Part shown: in pieces, positions 60,403-64,000 of the stretch
Position numbering within the stretch: position 1 is the stretch's first letter
How the letters are laid out: the number at the start of each line of letters is the position of its first letter
Notes under the pieces: generated by a model
The model's input: only the letters and a program-made list of their open reading frames with translations
Databases searched by the model: none
What the model was told of the DNA's origin: nothing
Translations under genes and position numbers: made by a program
Origin: Hydrogenoanaerobacterium sp032017025
GTDB lineage: Bacteria; Bacillota; Clostridia; Oscillospirales; Ruminococcaceae
DNA: 64,000 nt
Reading direction: 5' to 3'
Assembly: GCF_032017025.1 (NCBI RefSeq)
Contig: NZ_DALZQO010000001.1
Coordinates: 1-64,000 of the forward strand

Positions 60403-62115
60403 ATGAAATATGAGCAATTTGCAAAGATGACTCAAACAGCACTGGGAAAACAAAAGGCTGAACTGGTGCTCAAAAACGCCAATGTGGTAAACGTTTTTTC
60501 AGGTGAAATCATCCTAGCGGACGTTGCTATCTCGGACGGAATGATTGTTGGCGTTGGCCGCTACGATGGGATACTGGAGCAGGATATGACTGGCAAGACC
60601 CTTTGCCCCGGTTTTGTTGATTCGCATCTGCATTTTGAATCCACGCTGGTAGCACCACCTGAGCTGATTGCCAATGCCGTTGCGTTTGGTACTACGACCT
60701 ACATAGCAGACCCTCACGAAAGCGCTAATGTCTGCGGATTGGAGGGCATTGACTACATATTAAACCAAACTGAGCAGGTTCCCGCAAATGTGTTTGTGAT
60801 GATGCCGTCCTGCGTACCATCCGCCGCGTTTGAAGACAACGGCTGCAAGCTGACCGCCGATGAGATGAAACAATATGCGCACCACCCCCGCATATTGGGG
60901 CTTGGCGAAGTGATGGATTACCGTGGCGTGGTAAACGCAGACAAAGCGATGTATGATAAGCTGGAGCTGTTCCGCCACAAGAAGCTAGACGGGCATGCCC
61001 CATTTTTGCAGGACTATGATCTTGCTGCCTATACGCTGGCAGGCATTGCAACCGATCATGAATGCTGCGACTTTGAATACGCCATGAAAGAGCGCCGCAA
61101 CGGAATGCAGATTCTTATCCGTGAGGGAACAGCGGCAAAAAACTTGGAGGCGATTGTGCGGGGGCTTGTGGAGCACAACATTGATACCAACGGGTTTTGC
61201 TTTTGCACCGACGATAAACACATAGAAGAAATACGGCGCGAGGGGCACATCAGCCATTGTGTTAAAAAAGCGATAGCATTGGGTATTTCCCCCGTACATG
61301 CGGTTCAGATGGCGAGCATCAACGCCGCAAAATGCTATCATCTGGACGGTATCGGTGCAATTGCACCGGGATATCAGGCGGATATTGTGGTGCTGGATGA
61401 TTTGGAGCAGATGAAAATTGCATGCGTCTATCACAAGGGAATGGTAGTAAGCGAAGGCTGCAAATCTGCAAAAGCTCGGGTTCTGCCCTGCAGTGGCGCC
61501 ATTCGCGAGAGTGTGCATGTAGGTGTGCTTCGTGAGAATAGTTTTACTCTTAGGACTGATGGCGAGCCGTTCCCTGTCATTGGGCTGATCGATGGGCAGA
61601 TACTGACAAAGCGCATCGATGCGGTGCTGCCGCAAAAAGACGGCATCTTCATGCCCAACACCGAGTACAACAAAATTGCGGTGATAGAGCGTCATAAAGC
61701 AACGGGGCATATTGGTGTGGGGGCCGTGAAGGGCTTCGGTATTGCCGGCGGCGCCATTGCTTCGAGTGTGTCGCACGACTGTCACAACATTATTGTAGCG
61801 GGTGACAATGACACCGATATGCTGCTTGCGGTACGCGAACTGATGCGTACGCAGGGCGGTTATGCGATTGCGGGCGGCGGGCAAGTGATTGCTTCACTCC
61901 CCCTGCCTGTAATGGGGCTGATGTGTGACACCGGTTTTGAGCAGGTAAACAGTACACTGCACAGCATGGTGGAGTTGGCACACAATATGGGGGTAAACCC
62001 CAACATCGATCCATTCATTACACTTTCATTTACGGCACTGCCGGTGATTCCCGAACTGCGGCTGACCACGCGCGGCATTTACGATGTGAAAAAGGAGCAG
62101 TTTGTTCCGGGCTAG
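60403..62115 (+). CDS. ade: Adenine deaminase
   Basis: A 570-residue amidohydrolase that converts adenine to hypoxanthine. The metal motif is VDSHLHFESTLV (about 71-82), with ADPHE following; later DGHAPFL, DHECCDFEYAMKERRNGMQILIREG and FCTDDKH are all typical of Ade. The length matches the family. RBS AAAGGAGGTTGTG precedes the ATG. It lies opposite the XdhC/YqeB genes, which mature purine hydroxylases, so the locus points to purine salvage or fermentation. Confidence 0.95.
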   Translation: MKYEQFAKMTQTALGKQKAELVLKNANVVNVFSGEIILADVAISDGMIVGVGRYDGILEQDMTGKTLCPGFVDSHLHFESTLVAPPELIANAVAFGTTTYIADPHESANVCGLEGIDYILNQTEQVPANVFVMMPSCVPSAAFEDNGCKLTADEMKQYAHHPRILGLGEVMDYRGVVNADKAMYDKLELFRHKKLDGHAPFLQDYDLAAYTLAGIATDHECCDFEYAMKERRNGMQILIREGTAAKNLEAIVRGLVEHNIDTNGFCFCTDDKHIEEIRREGHISHCVKKAIALGISPVHAVQMASINAAKCYHLDGIGAIAPGYQADIVVLDDLEQMKIACVYHKGMVVSEGCKSAKARVLPCSGAIRESVHVGVLRENSFTLRTDGEPFPVIGLIDGQILTKRIDAVLPQKDGIFMPNTEYNKIAVIERHKATGHIGVGAVKGFGIAGGAIASSVSHDCHNIIVAGDNDTDMLLAVRELMRTQGGYAIAGGGQVIASLPLPVMGLMCDTGFEQVNSTLHSMVELAHNMGVNPNIDPFITLSFTALPVIPELRLTTRGIYDVKKEQFVPG

Positions 62116-62146
62116 CGAAAACGCTCTGGCTGAATAGAATTTATGT

Positions 62147-62179
62147 AAAAAGGAATCCCCTGTACGGGGATTCCTTTTT
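62147..62179. terminator. Bidirectional terminator after ade
   Basis: AAAAAGGAATCCCC and GGGGATTCCTTTTT pair perfectly around five bases. Confidence 0.92.
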
Positions 62180-62246
62180 GCTGTTATTCCAAGCTCTTTA
62201 GCACCTCAAGCCTTTGCTTGTAGCGTGTGGTTTGTCTTCATGAGAA

Positions 62247-63287
62247 TTACTGCTCAAAAACAATCGGTTCCATTAAAACTGTGATGGTACCGCCGCACAC
62301 CATACCTGCCTGCTTAGCATCGGTATTGGTCATGTTGCAGGTGCATATCTGCGGTTTACCGTTTTCGATAACATCCCCCGCCATTGCGCACACCTTTCCC
62401 TCGCCTGCACCACCACCAATGCTTCCGCTGAGAATTTTACCTTGTGCATCCAACAGCATTTTTGCACCTGTGCTGCGGGGCGCAGAGCCTTTTTTGGTGA
62501 TGATGGTCGCCATCACCACGGGGTAGCTGATGTTGTCGAGGCAATCGAGCATGCTGTCCTCCATACATCCTTCGGCAAAACCCGAGCGGCGCACCTGAAT
62601 CAGCTCCGCTGCAATGCAAACGGCAATTTCGGCGGGGGTTTGCGCACCAATTTTCAACCCGATGGGGGCATAAACCTGTGCCAGCTGCTCTTCAGAGTAC
62701 CCATCCTCTTTCATCTGCTTCATAACCACAGCAACTTTTGGCTTGCTGCCAATCATACCAATATAGGCATGCGGGCAGTGCAAAGCCGCCTGAAGGCACT
62801 CGCGGTCGGCTGAATGCCCGCGGGTGACAATGACATAATAGGTGTTTGAGTTGCTGTCGAGTTGTGCAAAGGCCTTCTCATAGTCGGCACAAATCACGTT
62901 TTGCACGGTGGGGAAACGCTCTCGGTTGGCAAACTCCTCACGGTCGTCTATGACGGTGACCTCAAAGTCGAGCATTACTCCGATTTGTGAAAGGCTCAGC
63001 GAGATATGCCCACCTCCACAGATGACGAGCCTTGGGCGGCGCACTAGGTTTTCGGCAAGTACTTCTGTTCCATTGATTTTGGCGGTACAGGGTGCGTCTG
63101 CAAGTTGGCTATCTGATGCAGCAGACTGCCAAAAATCGTACAATGCTTCGTTTTGTACAAGCGTGGTATTTCCGGCATACAGTGCTTTTTGCCCTGCATG
63201 CTCGCCCGAAAGCGCGGTATACAACCGCACGTCGCCATCCTCGCGCACATGGTGTGCTAGCTTTTTGTAAAAATTCCTATTGTTCAC
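62247..63287 (-). CDS. xdhC: XdhC/CoxI-family molybdenum hydroxylase maturation factor
   Basis: A 346-residue protein. The XdhC Rossmann region begins at about residue 85 (RPRLVICGGGHISLSLSQIG, then DDREEFANRERFP and VTRGHSADRECL). The XdhC/CoxI segment, with KKGSAPRSTGAKML and GSIGGGAGE, lies C-terminal, the reverse of E. coli-type order. Such proteins insert sulfurated cofactor into xanthine dehydrogenase-like enzymes. It overlaps the yqeB stop by 11 bases, as in selenium-dependent hydroxylase gene sets. Confidence 0.88.
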   Translation of the reverse strand: MNNRNFYKKLAHHVREDGDVRLYTALSGEHAGQKALYAGNTTLVQNEALYDFWQSAASDSQLADAPCTAKINGTEVLAENLVRRPRLVICGGGHISLSLSQIGVMLDFEVTVIDDREEFANRERFPTVQNVICADYEKAFAQLDSNSNTYYVIVTRGHSADRECLQAALHCPHAYIGMIGSKPKVAVVMKQMKEDGYSEEQLAQVYAPIGLKIGAQTPAEIAVCIAAELIQVRRSGFAEGCMEDSMLDCLDNISYPVVMATIITKKGSAPRSTGAKMLLDAQGKILSGSIGGGAGEGKVCAMAGDVIENGKPQICTCNMTNTDAKQAGMVCGGTITVLMEPIVFEQ

Positions 63288-64000
63288 AATCTTTCACCTC
63301 GTTAATAAAATGGAGTACAGCTTCAAGCGCACCGCCAGCAATGGCACGTGCCTTATCGGAAACAGTAAAACAATATTCGTAAATACCACGCGGATCAACG
63401 TCCCCGCTTTTCATACCCGCAAACACAGGGGTGTTGGGTGGCAGCATACCGCGTACAATGCCGTCAATATTGGTGAGCACAGGTTTCGAATCCACAGTGG
63501 CGACGATATCACCCGCTTTTACAAAATCACCGATATCGGCAACCGGAGTAAAGCTTCCGTCACAGCATGCACGTAAAATGCGTTCGCTGGTAAAGCCGCC
63601 GATGTTACCGGGGATACCGGTGTTTTCAGCTGCATTGCCGCTGTAAAGTACACGCCCGAGATTATGCCCGCGCTTGGTTTCGACAACTGCATGGCAGTCG
63701 ACACCCGCGGTAAATCCGGGGCCGAGCGCTACAACGACAGGGGCATCTGTAATACAAGTGCCGAGGTTTTTTTTCGCGATAATCGCATCAATGATTGCAT
63801 CAGGTTGTAGTGCTTTCGCAATGTTTGCATTTGGGTCGACGATGACAGCGACCTCTTTTTTGTGCAGCGTATCTCTAATCTCATCCAAATTCGCACACAG
63901 GCGGGCGGGAATGCCCTCCACCTCGGCAGTTTGTTCGTAAACCGCGCGCGAAAACGCGACGGTTCGCCTTACCGTGGTTGGTTGTGCCGTTTCGGTCATC
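63277..64000 (-). CDS. yqeB: YqeB, selenium-dependent molybdenum hydroxylase maturation protein (5' partial)
   Basis: At least 240 residues, running off the right edge. The visible start TETAQPTTVRRTVAFSRAVYE corresponds to an internal segment of YqeB; the N-terminal glycine-rich GAGDLATG part lies beyond the window. The ATG at 63999 is therefore internal. VDPNANI, VALGPGFTAGVDCHAVVETKRGHNLG and GVNxG-like IPGNIGG are family features. YqeB marks organisms with labile-selenium hydroxylases such as purine hydroxylase. Confidence 0.87.
   Translation of the reverse strand, partial: MTETAQPTTVRRTVAFSRAVYEQTAEVEGIPARLCANLDEIRDTLHKKEVAVIVDPNANIAKALQPDAIIDAIIAKKNLGTCITDAPVVVALGPGFTAGVDCHAVVETKRGHNLGRVLYSGNAAENTGIPGNIGGFTSERILRACCDGSFTPVADIGDFVKAGDIVATVDSKPVLTNIDGIVRGMLPPNTPVFAGMKSGDVDPRGIYEYCFTVSDKARAIAGGALEAVLHFINEVKDCEQ

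Overview
The window looks like a low-to-moderate GC anaerobic Firmicute of the class Clostridia (Oscillospiraceae/Ruminococcaceae style). The signs are strong AGGAGG ribosome binding sites, Tn1549-type conjugation genes, large serine recombinases, a CD1871A-type CXXC mini-protein, and YqeB/XdhC selenium-dependent hydroxylase factors. Four 10-N runs are assembly joints. Two of them close in frame if the flanking 3 and 5 bases are treated as overlap.

Region 1 (1-15.6 kb, GC-rich) is the transfer module of an integrative conjugative element (ICE): a VirB6/TrbL-like membrane protein, PrgI, VirB4 ATPase, M23 hydrolase, a probable oriT, a ribbon-helix-helix accessory protein, a MOBP-type relaxase with a long Sel1-repeat tail, a TOPRIM protein and a VirD4 coupling protein. 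A DUF4406 gene and a large phage-type cytosine methyltransferase sit inside this operon. The methyltransferase carries a second, recognisable gene in an alternative frame.

Region 2 (15.7-33.9 kb, AT-rich, minus strand) is the main finding. It is a single co-directional operon of 11 genes behind one good sigma-A promoter. The order is STAND NTPase, cupin, XRE regulator, then a type 3 BREX set (BrxF, BrxC, PglX, helicase, PglZ, BrxA) interrupted between pglX and the helicase by an OLD-nuclease/UvrD-helicase pair resembling Gabija (GajA/GajB). It looks like a nested composite anti-phage island carried as ICE cargo.

Region 3 (34.2-42.4 kb) returns to ICE backbone: a sigma-like factor, a structured probable ncRNA with an rRNA-type boxA, a MazF-like toxin, three serine recombinase genes in a row (the middle one without a catalytic domain), a BRO-type antirepressor and a DUF1016 gene.

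Region 4 (42.4-46.1 kb) holds two AT-rich accessory genes (a duplicated HEPN-like protein and a DUF4238 protein). It then holds a decayed ICE relic in which a gene stopped by an in-frame TGA runs into the tail of a serine recombinase.

Region 5 (46.3-55.0 kb) contains an acetyltransferase, a PadR/hydrolase pair, a thiol-redox operon (rhodanese, a 32-residue membrane peptide, TlpA, CXXC mini-protein, NapH-like ferredoxin membrane protein, Rrf2 regulator) behind a perfect consensus promoter, and a MerR operon whose leader carries tandem heptamers.

Region 6 (55-64 kb) looks chromosomal: a BusR-like c-di-AMP-type regulator divergent from an MscS channel, YebC, a PII-like protein, adenine deaminase, XdhC and YqeB. 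All functions are read from sequence motifs and gene order; no searches were run.
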